From Pseudomonadales bacterium (GTDB taxonomy: Bacteria > Pseudomonadota > Gammaproteobacteria > Pseudomonadales > Azotimanducaceae), in assembly GCA_024234635.1 (NCBI GenBank), contig JACKNX010000021.1, positions 1 to 55,468 of the forward strand: DNA of 55,468 bases, in the 5' to 3' direction. Below are positions 9,059 through 16,947 of this stretch, piece by piece (the stretch's first letter is position 1; the number at the start of each line of letters is the position of its first letter). A program made the position numbers and the translations under genes. The notes under the pieces are model-generated. The model made no database searches, was not told the DNA's origin, and saw only the letters and a list, made by a program, of their open reading frames with translations.

Positions 9059-9532
9059 TCACCAGAGCTGGGTGAGCGGCAGCGCGGTGGACGACTTGAT
9101 GCGTTCCATCGCAAAGGACGACGACACGTCGCTGAGTGGCGCCGTGGCGATGAGCTTCTTGTACACGCGGTCGTAGTCCTGGATATCGCGCACCATGACC
9201 TTGAGCAGGTAGTCGGTTTCGCCGCTCAGCCGGTAGAACTCGACAACTTCCGGCAGTTCACTGACCCCCTGTGCAAATTTCCTCAGCCATTCCTCGGAGT
9301 GGCTGCCGGCCTTGATGGACACGAACACCGTGACGCCGAGCCCAAGTTTCTCGGCGGAAAGGAGCGCCACGCGCTTGCGGATGATTCCGGACTCCTCCAG
9401 TTGCTTCACGCGACGCCAGCAGGCGTTTGCGGACAAGTTGACCTTCTCCGCCAACTCGGCGTTGGACAGGCCTGCGTCGTCCTGCAGAAGGGAGAGAATC
9501 TGGCGGTCGATGCGATCGAGTTTCACGCGCAT
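9059..9532 (-). CDS. Lrp/AsnC family transcriptional regulator
   Basis: The product is about 157 residues, the typical size for the family. Residues 1-60 form the winged helix-turn-helix (LDRIDRQILSLLQDDAGLSNAELAEKVNLSANACWRRVKQLEESG), and the rest is the RAM ligand-binding domain (GVTVFVSIKAGSHSEEW, GETDYLLKVMVRDIQDYDR). Members bind amino acids or related small molecules and regulate metabolism or transport. Start choice is uncertain: the ATG at 9532 abuts AAGGA, whereas a GTG at 9526 is better spaced and gives the usual family N-terminus KLDRIDRQIL. It is transcribed away from the acidic-protein gene at 9710, and which genes it regulates is unknown. Confidence 0.92.
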   Translation of the reverse strand: MRVKLDRIDRQILSLLQDDAGLSNAELAEKVNLSANACWRRVKQLEESGIIRKRVALLSAEKLGLGVTVFVSIKAGSHSEEWLRKFAQGVSELPEVVEFYRLSGETDYLLKVMVRDIQDYDRVYKKLIATAPLSDVSSSFAMERIKSSTALPLTQLW

Positions 9533-9709
9533 TTCCTTGCTAACCGGGTGGATTCTCCCATGGGTGGACGGCCGCTTCACGCCGGTCTCGCAGGCTTTCT
9601 CACTTCCACGCTTGACAGCGTTTCGGCTCGGCCCTAAATAGGCGGCCAGCAGAGTCCGGGCAATGCCGCAAGTTCGCGGTATACGGACGACAGGGAACAG
9701 GAGCGGATT

Positions 9710-10075
9710 TTGGCGCGCGCAAAAAAGAAAGCGCCTGCGGCGGGGCAGAGCACGCGTTCGGCGAAGGAGCGGCCGGTCGAGGATGAAATCGACGACGACG
9801 GCGAAGGCCTCGAACTGCCGGACGACAGTCTGGATACTACCGCCGAGGTGGAAGCGGAAGTCGAGGAAACGGTAGCCGATGAAGAAGAGGAGGCCGGGGA
9901 CGATGAGTCGGACGTCGATGCCTTCATCGACGAAGGCGACGATGAAGCCCCCGACCTGGAAGAAGTCCTGGGCAAGGAGGACAACGTCCGCAACCTGGCC
10001 ATCCGTCGCGAAATCGAGCGCAAACTCGAAGAGCGGCGACTGCGGCGCGCGCTGGACGACCTGCTGGACGACTGA
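9710..10075 (+). CDS. Acidic protein, C-terminus resembling the PA3496 family
   Basis: This 121-residue protein starts at TTG 9710 with AGGAG six bases upstream. The N-terminus is basic (ARAKKKAPAAGQSTRSAKER). The middle, about residues 25-90, is almost entirely acidic (for example DEEEEAGDDESDVDAFIDEGDDE). The C-terminus NLAIRREIERKLEERRLRRALDDLLDD is a charged helix resembling the short PA3496-type proteins of gammaproteobacteria, which are only loosely tied to envelope integrity. No enzyme motif, signal peptide or membrane segment is visible. Function unknown. It reads toward the selD fusion with a 78-nt gap. Confidence 0.75.
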   Translation: MARAKKKAPAAGQSTRSAKERPVEDEIDDDGEGLELPDDSLDTTAEVEAEVEETVADEEEEAGDDESDVDAFIDEGDDEAPDLEEVLGKEDNVRNLAIRREIERKLEERRLRRALDDLLDD

Positions 10076-10153
10076 CGAACCGGCAGAAGGCGGGCCGAGG
10101 CCCGCCTGCGCTGCTGGTGTCTCCCCATGACCCTCGTGGGGCGCTGAGTCTTC

Positions 10154-12286
10154 ATGCATACACCGACACCACCCGTCAGGGATCTCGTGCTACTGGGCGG
10201 CGGACATGCCCACGTCCAGGTACTGCGGCGGCTGGTTGACAAGCCTTTGCACGGTGTCCGGGTAACCGTCGTCTCGCGTGAGGTGGCATCGCCGTACTCC
10301 GGCATGCTGCCCGGGCACGTTGCCGGTTTCTATACGGATCAGGATCTGCTCATCGATCTCCTGCCGCTGGCCAGGCAGGCCGGCGCCCGCCTGCTTCTGG
10401 CAACCGTTGACGGTATCGACCTCGGCGCGCGACAGGTGCGCCTCGCCGGGCATCCTCCGCTGCGCTTCGACTGGCTGTCCCTCAATACGGGCGCGTTGCC
10501 CCGTCCGATGGGCGCGGGCGTGAGCGTCAAACCCATCGACCGGTTTCTGCCGGCGTGGTCGCGGGCGCGCGATACGCTCAAACAGGGAGCCAGCGTCGCG
10601 GTGGTGGGCGGCGGTGCAGCGGGGGTCGAACTGGTGCTGGCGATCCATAGGGCCCGACCTGACCTTGTTCTGTCGCTGGTCGCGCGTCGCTGGATGCCGG
10701 ATTTTCCCGCGGGCGCCGCGCGTCGCCTGCGCAGCCGTGTCGAGTCGGTCGGCGTGGCGGTGCGTGAAGGCCTGGAGGTCACCGACTTCGTGGACGGTCG
10801 CCTGCGGTATGTCTCTGGCGACAGCCTTGCCGTGGACGAGGTGTTCTGGGTGACCGATGTACAGGCGCCGACGTGGCTGGCAGCCAGCGGCCTCGACGCT
10901 GATCCCCGCGGTTTTGTCCGAGTGGACCCGACGCTGCGATCGGTATCGCACCCCGAGGTGTTTGCCGTGGGGGACGTGGCGTGCCTGGTGGGTCAGGAGC
11001 GCCCGAAAGCGGGCGTGTACGCCGTGCGCGCGGGACCGGTGCTGAGCCACAACCTGCGTGCCGTTGCGATGGCTCTGCCGCTCCGCCGGTACCGGCCGCA
11101 GCAGGATTTCCTGCGGCTGGTCGGCACCAGCGATGGGTCGGCGGTTGCCAGCAAGTGGGGGCTGTCGTGGTCGGGTGCTGCGATGTGGCGCTGGAAAGAC
11201 CGGATCGATCGGCGTTTCATGGCGATGTTCCGCATGCCGCCGATGCCGTCAGCCGCACCCGCATCGCTGCCTGCCGCGCTGCGGGCCGACGCCCCGGAGC
11301 CCATGCGCTGCGGCGGCTGCGGCGCCAAGCTGGGTGCGGATCTGCTTGCCCGCGTGCTTCGGCAACTGCCGATCCGGCCCCGGGACGACGTGCTGCTGGG
11401 CATCGGCGACGACGCCGCGGAAGTGCGCACGGGGGATAGCGTGCTGGTGACCACCGATGGCCTGCGGGCGATGGTGGACGATCCTTATCTGTTCGGGCGC
11501 CTCGTCACGCATCACAACCTGAACGACCTGTTTGCCATGGGCGCGGTGCCGACCAGTGCCGTGGCGCTGGCGACAGTGCCGCTCATGGCGCAGCCGTTGA
11601 TGGAAGCGGAACTCCTGGCGCTGCTGCGCGGTGTTGTCGATGTACTGGAAGCGCACGACGTGCCCCTGGTCGGCGGCCATTCCGCGGAGGGCGCCGAACT
11701 GTTTCTCGGACTCACCCTCACCGGTCGCCGCGGCGCGGTGTTGCTGCGCAAGTCCGGACTCGTTCCCGGCCAGCACCTCATCACAACCAAACCGCTTGGT
11801 ACCGGCGTGGTGCTGGCGGCGGCCATGCGCGGCCTGCCCGTTGGCGCGCCGCTGGCCTCGGCGCTGGCCAGCATGGATACCAGCAATGCCCGTGCCGTGG
11901 CGATTCTCATCGCACACGGCGCGCGGGCGGCGACGGATGTCACCGGTTTCGGCCTGCTCGGCCATCTGGCGGAAATGTTGCGGGCGAGTGGAACGGGGGC
12001 GACGCTGCGTGCGGCCTCGATACCACTGCTGGACGGCGCGCGGGCGTTGTTCGAGTCCGGTATTCGCAGCTCCCTGCAGCCCAACAACGAACAGGCGCTT
12101 GCCGATTTTGTGGTGGCACCTGGCGTGGAGGCTGGCCTTCTGTGCGATCCGCAGACGGCGGGTGGTCTGCTGGCGGGCATTCCCGCCGAGCGGTCGGCGG
12201 CGTGTCTTGCCGCCCTGCGGGCAGCCGGCTACGCCGGAGCAGCGATCATTGGCGACGTCACCCCGGACACATGGCGGCTGAACTGA
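10154..12286 (+). CDS. selD: Flavoprotein-selenide, water dikinase fusion (SelD)
   Basis: This 710-residue fusion has an N-terminal FAD/NAD(P)-dependent oxidoreductase of the NADH dehydrogenase/SQR type. It shows LVLLGGGHAHVQVL near residue 11, VAVVGGGAAGVEL at about 148-160, and EVFAVGDVACL at about 268. From about residue 384 it becomes a complete SelD, which makes selenophosphate from selenide and ATP for tRNA-Sec charging. GGCGAKLG keeps C389 and K392, equivalent to catalytic Cys17 and Lys20 of E. coli, with the second Cys of E. coli (Cys19) replaced by Ala. LGIGDDAAEV and VGGHSAEG supply metal/ATP residues. The flavin half probably delivers or reduces a selenium compound, which is inferred from the fusion. 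selABC lie 35 kb downstream. Confidence 0.93.
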   Translation: MHTPTPPVRDLVLLGGGHAHVQVLRRLVDKPLHGVRVTVVSREVASPYSGMLPGHVAGFYTDQDLLIDLLPLARQAGARLLLATVDGIDLGARQVRLAGHPPLRFDWLSLNTGALPRPMGAGVSVKPIDRFLPAWSRARDTLKQGASVAVVGGGAAGVELVLAIHRARPDLVLSLVARRWMPDFPAGAARRLRSRVESVGVAVREGLEVTDFVDGRLRYVSGDSLAVDEVFWVTDVQAPTWLAASGLDADPRGFVRVDPTLRSVSHPEVFAVGDVACLVGQERPKAGVYAVRAGPVLSHNLRAVAMALPLRRYRPQQDFLRLVGTSDGSAVASKWGLSWSGAAMWRWKDRIDRRFMAMFRMPPMPSAAPASLPAALRADAPEPMRCGGCGAKLGADLLARVLRQLPIRPRDDVLLGIGDDAAEVRTGDSVLVTTDGLRAMVDDPYLFGRLVTHHNLNDLFAMGAVPTSAVALATVPLMAQPLMEAELLALLRGVVDVLEAHDVPLVGGHSAEGAELFLGLTLTGRRGAVLLRKSGLVPGQHLITTKPLGTGVVLAAAMRGLPVGAPLASALASMDTSNARAVAILIAHGARAATDVTGFGLLGHLAEMLRASGTGATLRAASIPLLDGARALFESGIRSSLQPNNEQALADFVVAPGVEAGLLCDPQTAGGLLAGIPAERSAACLAALRAAGYAGAAIIGDVTPDTWRLN

Positions 12287-12484
12287 CCATCCTCGTGGTG
12301 ACGGACCGGCTCTGCTCCTGGTGCCGGGGCATGGCGCCGGGCATCGCGAGCGCCCGCGAGCGTTGGCACGCTGCTGAAAAGGCAGCCTGCCAACTTATCA
12401 AGCGGACCACCAGCGCGCGGTTATCTGGATGCGCCGACGTTCGCGGCGCTGGTGGAGGACGACTTGCGCGTGGCAGACGCCTGA
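12271..12484 (+). pseudogene. Internally deleted DsbA-family gene remnant
   Basis: The first 28 codons from an ATG at 12271, overlapping the end of selD, read MAAELTILVVTDRLCSWCRG and then MAPGIAS. This is the start of a thioredoxin-fold DsbA-like protein with a CxxC (CSWC) motif. Protein-like sequence is then lost at about 12360-12415, where a GCTGCTGAAAA repeat-like motif appears. From 12419, in a frame shifted by +1, GYLDAPTFAALVEDDLRVADA and a stop at 12484 look like the natural C-terminus. An intact member would be about 200 residues, so most of the middle is gone. The original gene may have been translationally coupled to selD. Confidence 0.65.
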
Positions 12485-12506
12485 TGGCCGGCTACGCCAC
12501 GCCTGA

Positions 12507-13607
12507 TCAGAAGAAGCTGGCGATGGTTGGTCGGAAACGGTCCATATCCACCAGGAACGAGTCGTGTCCCTGCATCGAGTCAAGACGCGCGAAGCGCACG
12601 TCCTTCACGAAGGCCTTTAACCCCTGAGCCAGCTCCTCCTGCTGATGGATGGGGAACAGGAAGTCGGTTTCCACGCCGATGACCATGGCACGTTGCAGAC
12701 GCACGCGTTCGAGCGCCTGTTTCAGACTGCCACCGTGATCGGACGCGTCGAACAGGTCCATGGCGCGCGACAGGTAGAGGTAGCAGTTGGCGTCGAAGCT
12801 GCCGATGAACTTGCGCGCGTGCGCCTCCAGGTACGACTCGATCTCGAAGTCGATACCGAACGGGTGGTGCGCTGGCGGTTCGTCGGTGGTCCGTTCCCGG
12901 CCGAAACGGGTTTCCCATTCCTCGGCGGAGCGGTAGGTGATCATGCCGAGCTTGCGGGCGAGCCGCATGCCGGTGGCGGGTCCCGGCCCGGGAATATGGT
13001 AGTCGCCGTTTTTCCACTCGGGATCGCGGCGGATCATTTCCCGCTGCAGGCTGCGCAGGGCGATGGAGAAGGGCAGGCTGCGGGCGGCGGCGGAAATGGA
13101 AACCAGCCCGGCCGTGCGGTGCGGATGCAGCATGGCAAAGGCCAGCGCCGTCATGCCGCCCATGGAAGCGCCGAGCACCGTGTACAGACGTTCGATGCCG
13201 AGGTGGTCCAGCAGGCGCGCGCCAGCGTTGGCGATGTCTTCCAGCGACAGCACGGGAAAGCGCAGGCGATAGATCGAGCCCGTGGCCGGTTCCATGGATG
13301 CCGGCCCCGTGGAGCCGAAACAACTGCCCAGTGAATTCACGCACACGACAAAATATCTGTTGGTGTCGATCGGTTTGTCAGGCCCGACCATGTCCTCCCA
13401 CCAGCCGCTGGCAGGGTCCGCCGCGCTGGAGGCCACATGCGCGGATGGTGACAGGCCGGTAAAGACAAGCACGGCATTGTCCGCCGCCGCGTTGAGTTCA
13501 CCCAGCACTTCATAGGCGATGGTCGGTGAATGCAGTTCTCCCCGGCGCATGACAAACCGGCCGTCGATGACAAACGTGCGTCGGGCGCTGGAGGGTACAT
13601 CAGCCAT
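12507..13607 (-). CDS. metX: Homoserine O-acyltransferase (MetX family)
   Basis: This 366-residue alpha/beta-hydrolase-fold enzyme activates homoserine for methionine synthesis using acetyl- or succinyl-CoA. The family opening is present (GELHSPTIAYEVLGELNAAADNAVLV). The nucleophile is S148 in LGASMGGMTAL, the acid is D315 in GVETDFLFP, and the base is H348 in SMQGHDSF. Gammaproteobacterial MetX proteins are often succinyltransferases and I cannot tell the acyl donor from sequence. The ATG at 13607 was chosen over longer open frame upstream because alignment with the family begins there. It lies about 100 nt after the enoyl-CoA hydratase-like gene on the same strand, so cotranscription is possible. 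The usual partner metW is absent. Confidence 0.92.
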   Translation of the reverse strand: MADVPSSARRTFVIDGRFVMRRGELHSPTIAYEVLGELNAAADNAVLVFTGLSPSAHVASSAADPASGWWEDMVGPDKPIDTNRYFVVCVNSLGSCFGSTGPASMEPATGSIYRLRFPVLSLEDIANAGARLLDHLGIERLYTVLGASMGGMTALAFAMLHPHRTAGLVSISAAARSLPFSIALRSLQREMIRRDPEWKNGDYHIPGPGPATGMRLARKLGMITYRSAEEWETRFGRERTTDEPPAHHPFGIDFEIESYLEAHARKFIGSFDANCYLYLSRAMDLFDASDHGGSLKQALERVRLQRAMVIGVETDFLFPIHQQEELAQGLKAFVKDVRFARLDSMQGHDSFLVDMDRFRPTIASFF

Positions 13608-13707
13608 GCGTGCGGCTTGCTCCGGATTCGGGAGGCGGGACGTTAGCAGAAAGCTCGGCCGTCGTCGTGCGGGGCCGTTCCCGTCGCTAACAAGCCCGGT
13701 CCACCGG

Positions 13708-14526
13708 CTACTCGCCCCGAAACCGGGGTTCGCGTTTCTCGGCGAACGCCCGTACCGCCTCGCGATGGTCCGCGGTGCTGCGCGCCTTGAGCAGCCGGTC
13801 CGCTTCGCGGTCGATTGCGGTGAGGTGGTCGATACCGAGTGCCTCATCGAGATTGTCTTTCATATAGGCCATGGCCACGCGTGGTCCCCCCGCAAGCCGC
13901 GCGGCCAGGGCAAATGCCACCTCTGGCAGGTCTTCGAATGCCGCGACCTCGTTTATCAGACCGATGCCAAGGGCCTGCGCGGCGGTAACACGTTCCCCCG
14001 TGAGCAGCAGTTGCCGGGCGCGACCGGGACCGACGATCCGTGACAGCAGCCAGGCGATGCCGTAGTCGCCACTCAGTCCGATGCGGGCGTAGGCGGTGCT
14101 GAGAAAGGCGGTATCGGCGGCGACGCGCAGGTCACAGCACAGGGCGATGGCCATGCCCGCGCCGGCCGCGGGGCCGGGAAGCGCGGCGACGGTGGGTTTG
14201 CGCAGGGCGGTGAGTTCTCCGGCGATTTCCCGGTGCCGGGCGCGCATCTGCCGGAACTGGCTTTCCAGCGATGGCGGTGGCGCGTCCGCGGTGCGGTTGC
14301 CCATGGCTTTCACGTCCGCGCCGGAGCAGAACGCCGTGCCTGCGCCTGTCAGGAGCAGGGCGCCCACGTCGCTATCCTCCCGCACCCAGGCGATGGCCTG
14401 GCGCAGGGCGCCACTCAGTTCGTCCGTGAGTGCGTTGCGCGCCTCCGGACGGTTGAGCGTAACCACCGCCACACCCTCGCGCAGGTCGGTGGTGAGCTGA
14501 GGGGTTGGGCTGACAAATAGCGGCAT
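13708..14526 (-). CDS. Enoyl-CoA hydratase/isomerase family protein
   Basis: The product is 272 residues, a crotonase-fold protein. The fold's oxyanion-hole motifs are present: GTAFCSGADVKAM near residue 63 and GPAAGAGMAIALCCDLRVA at about 118-136. ARIGLSGDYGIAWLL follows at about 147, where hydratases usually carry the catalytic Glu pair; the GLSGDYG form suggests an isomerase or a specialised hydratase rather than a standard beta-oxidation hydratase. The start is fixed by GAGGAG 6 nt upstream of ATG. It is divergent from the Rieske-oxygenase gene and may act in the same catabolic route, which is an inference from location. Confidence 0.9.
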   Translation of the reverse strand: MPLFVSPTPQLTTDLREGVAVVTLNRPEARNALTDELSGALRQAIAWVREDSDVGALLLTGAGTAFCSGADVKAMGNRTADAPPPSLESQFRQMRARHREIAGELTALRKPTVAALPGPAAGAGMAIALCCDLRVAADTAFLSTAYARIGLSGDYGIAWLLSRIVGPGRARQLLLTGERVTAAQALGIGLINEVAAFEDLPEVAFALAARLAGGPRVAMAYMKDNLDEALGIDHLTAIDREADRLLKARSTADHREAVRAFAEKREPRFRGE

Positions 14527-14879
14527 CGGGATCTCCTCGGCGTTTGGTTGGGTGCCGGAGCGGCGGACGCACTCGAAACGGGTCGTGCCCGGGTCGGTGC
14601 GGACAGGTGGACGGTAACGCAGGCGTTCGCCGGATCCATCCGGACCGGGGACGTCGTGGTCCGATCGGACCCCACCACGCAGGCGGGCAGAGCATACCGC
14701 GCCTGGTGGGCGGTACCAGCCACACCGCGCCCGGCGCTTGTGTTCCCGCCGGGCCATTCGTAATCTTGGCGAAAACCGGCAGAGCTGACGGATTTTGCGG
14801 GTCGCCCTGGTGAGAGGGGGTGTAGTGATCCGGTGCCGTACCACACTGCCGGGGCATCCACGGGCAACAGGAGAGAGAC
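14527..14879. other. Divergent intergenic region between enoyl-CoA hydratase-like and Rieske genes
   Basis: This 353-bp stretch holds no convincing coding sequence. It must contain the start signals of both divergent genes and includes the palindrome at 14658-14671. The last bases before 14880 (CAGGAGAGAG) form the ribosome-binding site of the oxygenase gene. Confidence 0.7.
14658..14671. promoter_or_regulatory. Perfect 14-bp palindrome, candidate operator
   Basis: GGTCCGATCGGACC is a perfect inverted repeat midway between two divergent catabolic genes. TCCGGACC-like half-sites occur just upstream near 14638. The position suits a regulator-binding site, but no regulator gene is adjacent. Confidence 0.4.
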
Positions 14880-16475
14880 ATGGCGGAAGCGGTGCAAAAC
14901 GGCGTGCGTACGATGGACGATGCCTTCGGCAAGATGCTGGAAGCGGATTCCAATGCGCAATACGTTACCGATGCGATGCGGCGCAACCAGCCGCTACCCC
15001 CGGGGCCGGCGCTGGTACCGGTGCGACGCTACATTTCCCGTGAGGCGCACGAACTGGAAAAGAAGTATCTGTGGACACGTGTGTGGCAGATGGCCGCTCA
15101 CGAAGACGACTTTCCAAACGTCGGTGACGTGGTGCCTTACGACATCGCAACCATGTCGTTCATCATCGTGCGCAGCGGCGAGGACGAGTACAAGGCGTTC
15201 TACAACGCCTGTCTGCATCGCGGTCGCAAGCTGCGTGAGGAACCCGCGCGGGCGCTGGATGAACTGCGCTGCGCCTTTCACGGCTGGGCCTGGAATCTGG
15301 ACGGCAGCCTCAAGCAGGTACCGTGTGCGTACGATTTCGCCGGCATGCGCCGTGATGAGGAACGTCTGCCCGAGGTGAAGGTCGGGCGCTGGGGGCGGTT
15401 CATTTTCATCAACCCCGATCCCTACGCCGAGCCACTGGAAAACTGGCTGGGTGATATCGGCAGCCAGTTTGAAATCCTGCCGTACGACCGGCGTTACAAG
15501 CTGGCGCACGTGGCCAAGGTGATCAGGGCCAACTGGAAAGTGGTGCAGGAAGCGTTCATGGAGTCGTATCACGTGCTCATGACACATCCGCAGATTCTCA
15601 CGGGTGGCGCGCACGACCTGTGCACCAAGTACGATGCGTTCGGCAACTATTCACGGGCCATCCGTTGTGGTGCGCTGGAAACGGAAGGCATGCCGGACTG
15701 GGACGCCGTGCCGGACATGGACGGCAACACGGCCCTGCGGCATCCGCTCAACGGCTGGATCTACGAGAAGATCGGTGAGGATCGGGTGCGCGTGAAGACG
15801 CCGAAGGGCCGGGAAGGCATCTTCACCGCGGCGGCAAAGTGGATCGAGGGAGAACTCACGGATGCCAACCCCCACCTGTGTCTGTGGGTGGGCGGTCATC
15901 AGTTGCCGGCCAATGCGGCCAAGGCGCGGGTGCGTGACATGAATGTGCCCAAGGCTATTCGCGACAAGTTCGGACCCGACACGCCGATGCGTACGATGCA
16001 GGCGGAGATGATGCGGAGTGTCCTGCGCGACGTGGTGCCGAGCGTGGCTGACAGGATTCCGGACGTGGAGCTGCATTCCTCCATCTTTCTGACGCTGTTT
16101 CCCAACTGGCATCCCTGGGGCTCGTTCAACCAGATCAATTACCGGTTCCGCCCCAACGGCGACAACCATGAAGAGTGCATCATGGAGTGCATGTTCCTGG
16201 CGCCGATTCCGGAGAGCGGCGAGTACCATCCCGTACGCGAAGTGCATTGGCTTCGCGAGGACCAGGACTGGACCGACGCGCCGGAACTCGGCACGCTGAC
16301 CCGCATCTTCAATCAGGACGTGCGCAATCTGCCGTTCGTCTACGCGGGCATGAAGGCAACCGCACGGGAGTACCTGCGTCTGGGAGACTACAACGAGCTG
16401 AAACTTCGCCACTTCCATCAGCTTTACACCCACTGGGTGGAAGACGCCGCGGCTGCGGATGGTTGGAGCGCGTGA
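14880..16475 (+). CDS. Rieske non-haem iron oxygenase alpha subunit
   Basis: This 531-residue protein has the signature of aromatic ring-hydroxylating oxygenase large subunits. The Rieske [2Fe-2S] ligands are C111-x-H113 (NACLHRG) and C131-x2-H134 (LRCAFHGW). The catalytic domain keeps ESYHVLMTH with H231 and H236 as mononuclear-iron ligands. At 531 residues it is longer than typical dioxygenase alpha subunits (about 450). Such enzymes need a ferredoxin/reductase, and neither is encoded nearby, nor is a beta subunit. It starts at an ATG 5-6 nt after AGGAGAG. The DUF35/thiolase-like pair follows 31 nt downstream, suggesting that the hydroxylated product is later handled as a CoA ester. Confidence 0.93.
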   Translation: MAEAVQNGVRTMDDAFGKMLEADSNAQYVTDAMRRNQPLPPGPALVPVRRYISREAHELEKKYLWTRVWQMAAHEDDFPNVGDVVPYDIATMSFIIVRSGEDEYKAFYNACLHRGRKLREEPARALDELRCAFHGWAWNLDGSLKQVPCAYDFAGMRRDEERLPEVKVGRWGRFIFINPDPYAEPLENWLGDIGSQFEILPYDRRYKLAHVAKVIRANWKVVQEAFMESYHVLMTHPQILTGGAHDLCTKYDAFGNYSRAIRCGALETEGMPDWDAVPDMDGNTALRHPLNGWIYEKIGEDRVRVKTPKGREGIFTAAAKWIEGELTDANPHLCLWVGGHQLPANAAKARVRDMNVPKAIRDKFGPDTPMRTMQAEMMRSVLRDVVPSVADRIPDVELHSSIFLTLFPNWHPWGSFNQINYRFRPNGDNHEECIMECMFLAPIPESGEYHPVREVHWLREDQDWTDAPELGTLTRIFNQDVRNLPFVYAGMKATAREYLRLGDYNELKLRHFHQLYTHWVEDAAAADGWSA

Positions 16476-16506
16476 CAGCGTGAGCACACAGCAGGCGAAG
16501 GTACCC

Positions 16507-16947
16507 ATGAGCGAAGCAGTTTCCATCAGTGACGAGGTCCTCGAACTCACTGCCGACGGGCCTCGTCTGATCGGTGCGCGGTGCGAGGACTGCGGCAACT
16601 ACGTGTTTCCGGCGCAGTCCGGCTGTTCCCGCTGCACGGGCAGCCGTATGCAACGGGTTGTGCTGGGTACGCAAGGCACCTTGTGGGCCTGGACCATCCA
16701 GGGGTTTCCGCCGAAGTCACCCCCCTATCTGGGCGATACGGCCCGGGAGACTTTCAAACCGTATGGCGTGGGCTACGTGACCATACCCGGCGAGTTGAAA
16801 GTGGAGGGGCGCCTCACGGAAGCCGACCCCAAGCGCCTCAAAGAAGGCATGCGGATGCGGCTTGTCACCGTGCCGCTGCGTAAAGACGACAATGGACGTG
16901 ACATCGTCACGTTCGCCTTTGAACCCGTGGAAGGAGAATCCCCATGA
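16507..16947 (+). CDS. DUF35 OB-fold/zinc-ribbon protein, partner of thiolase-like protein
   Basis: The product is 146 residues. The N-terminal rubredoxin-like zinc ribbon has CEDC (near 37) and CSRC (near 52). The C-terminal half is the OB-fold acyl-CoA-associated domain (GTLWAWTIQGFPPKSP, PYGVGYVTIPGELKVEGRL). These proteins are accessory subunits of thiolases, HMG-CoA synthases and, in steroid side-chain degradation, retro-aldolases. The ATG at 16507 has GAAGG 6 nt upstream. The stop overlaps the ATG of the thiolase-like gene by four bases (ATGA), strong evidence that the two products form one complex. Confidence 0.9.
   Translation: MSEAVSISDEVLELTADGPRLIGARCEDCGNYVFPAQSGCSRCTGSRMQRVVLGTQGTLWAWTIQGFPPKSPPYLGDTARETFKPYGVGYVTIPGELKVEGRLTEADPKRLKEGMRMRLVTVPLRKDDNGRDIVTFAFEPVEGESP

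Noticed and set aside
11308..11332. Possible selenocysteine site in SelD
   Set aside because: Codons in the active-site motif read Cys and Lys, with no in-frame TGA. None of the listed CDSs contains an in-frame TGA with a Cys-type active site.
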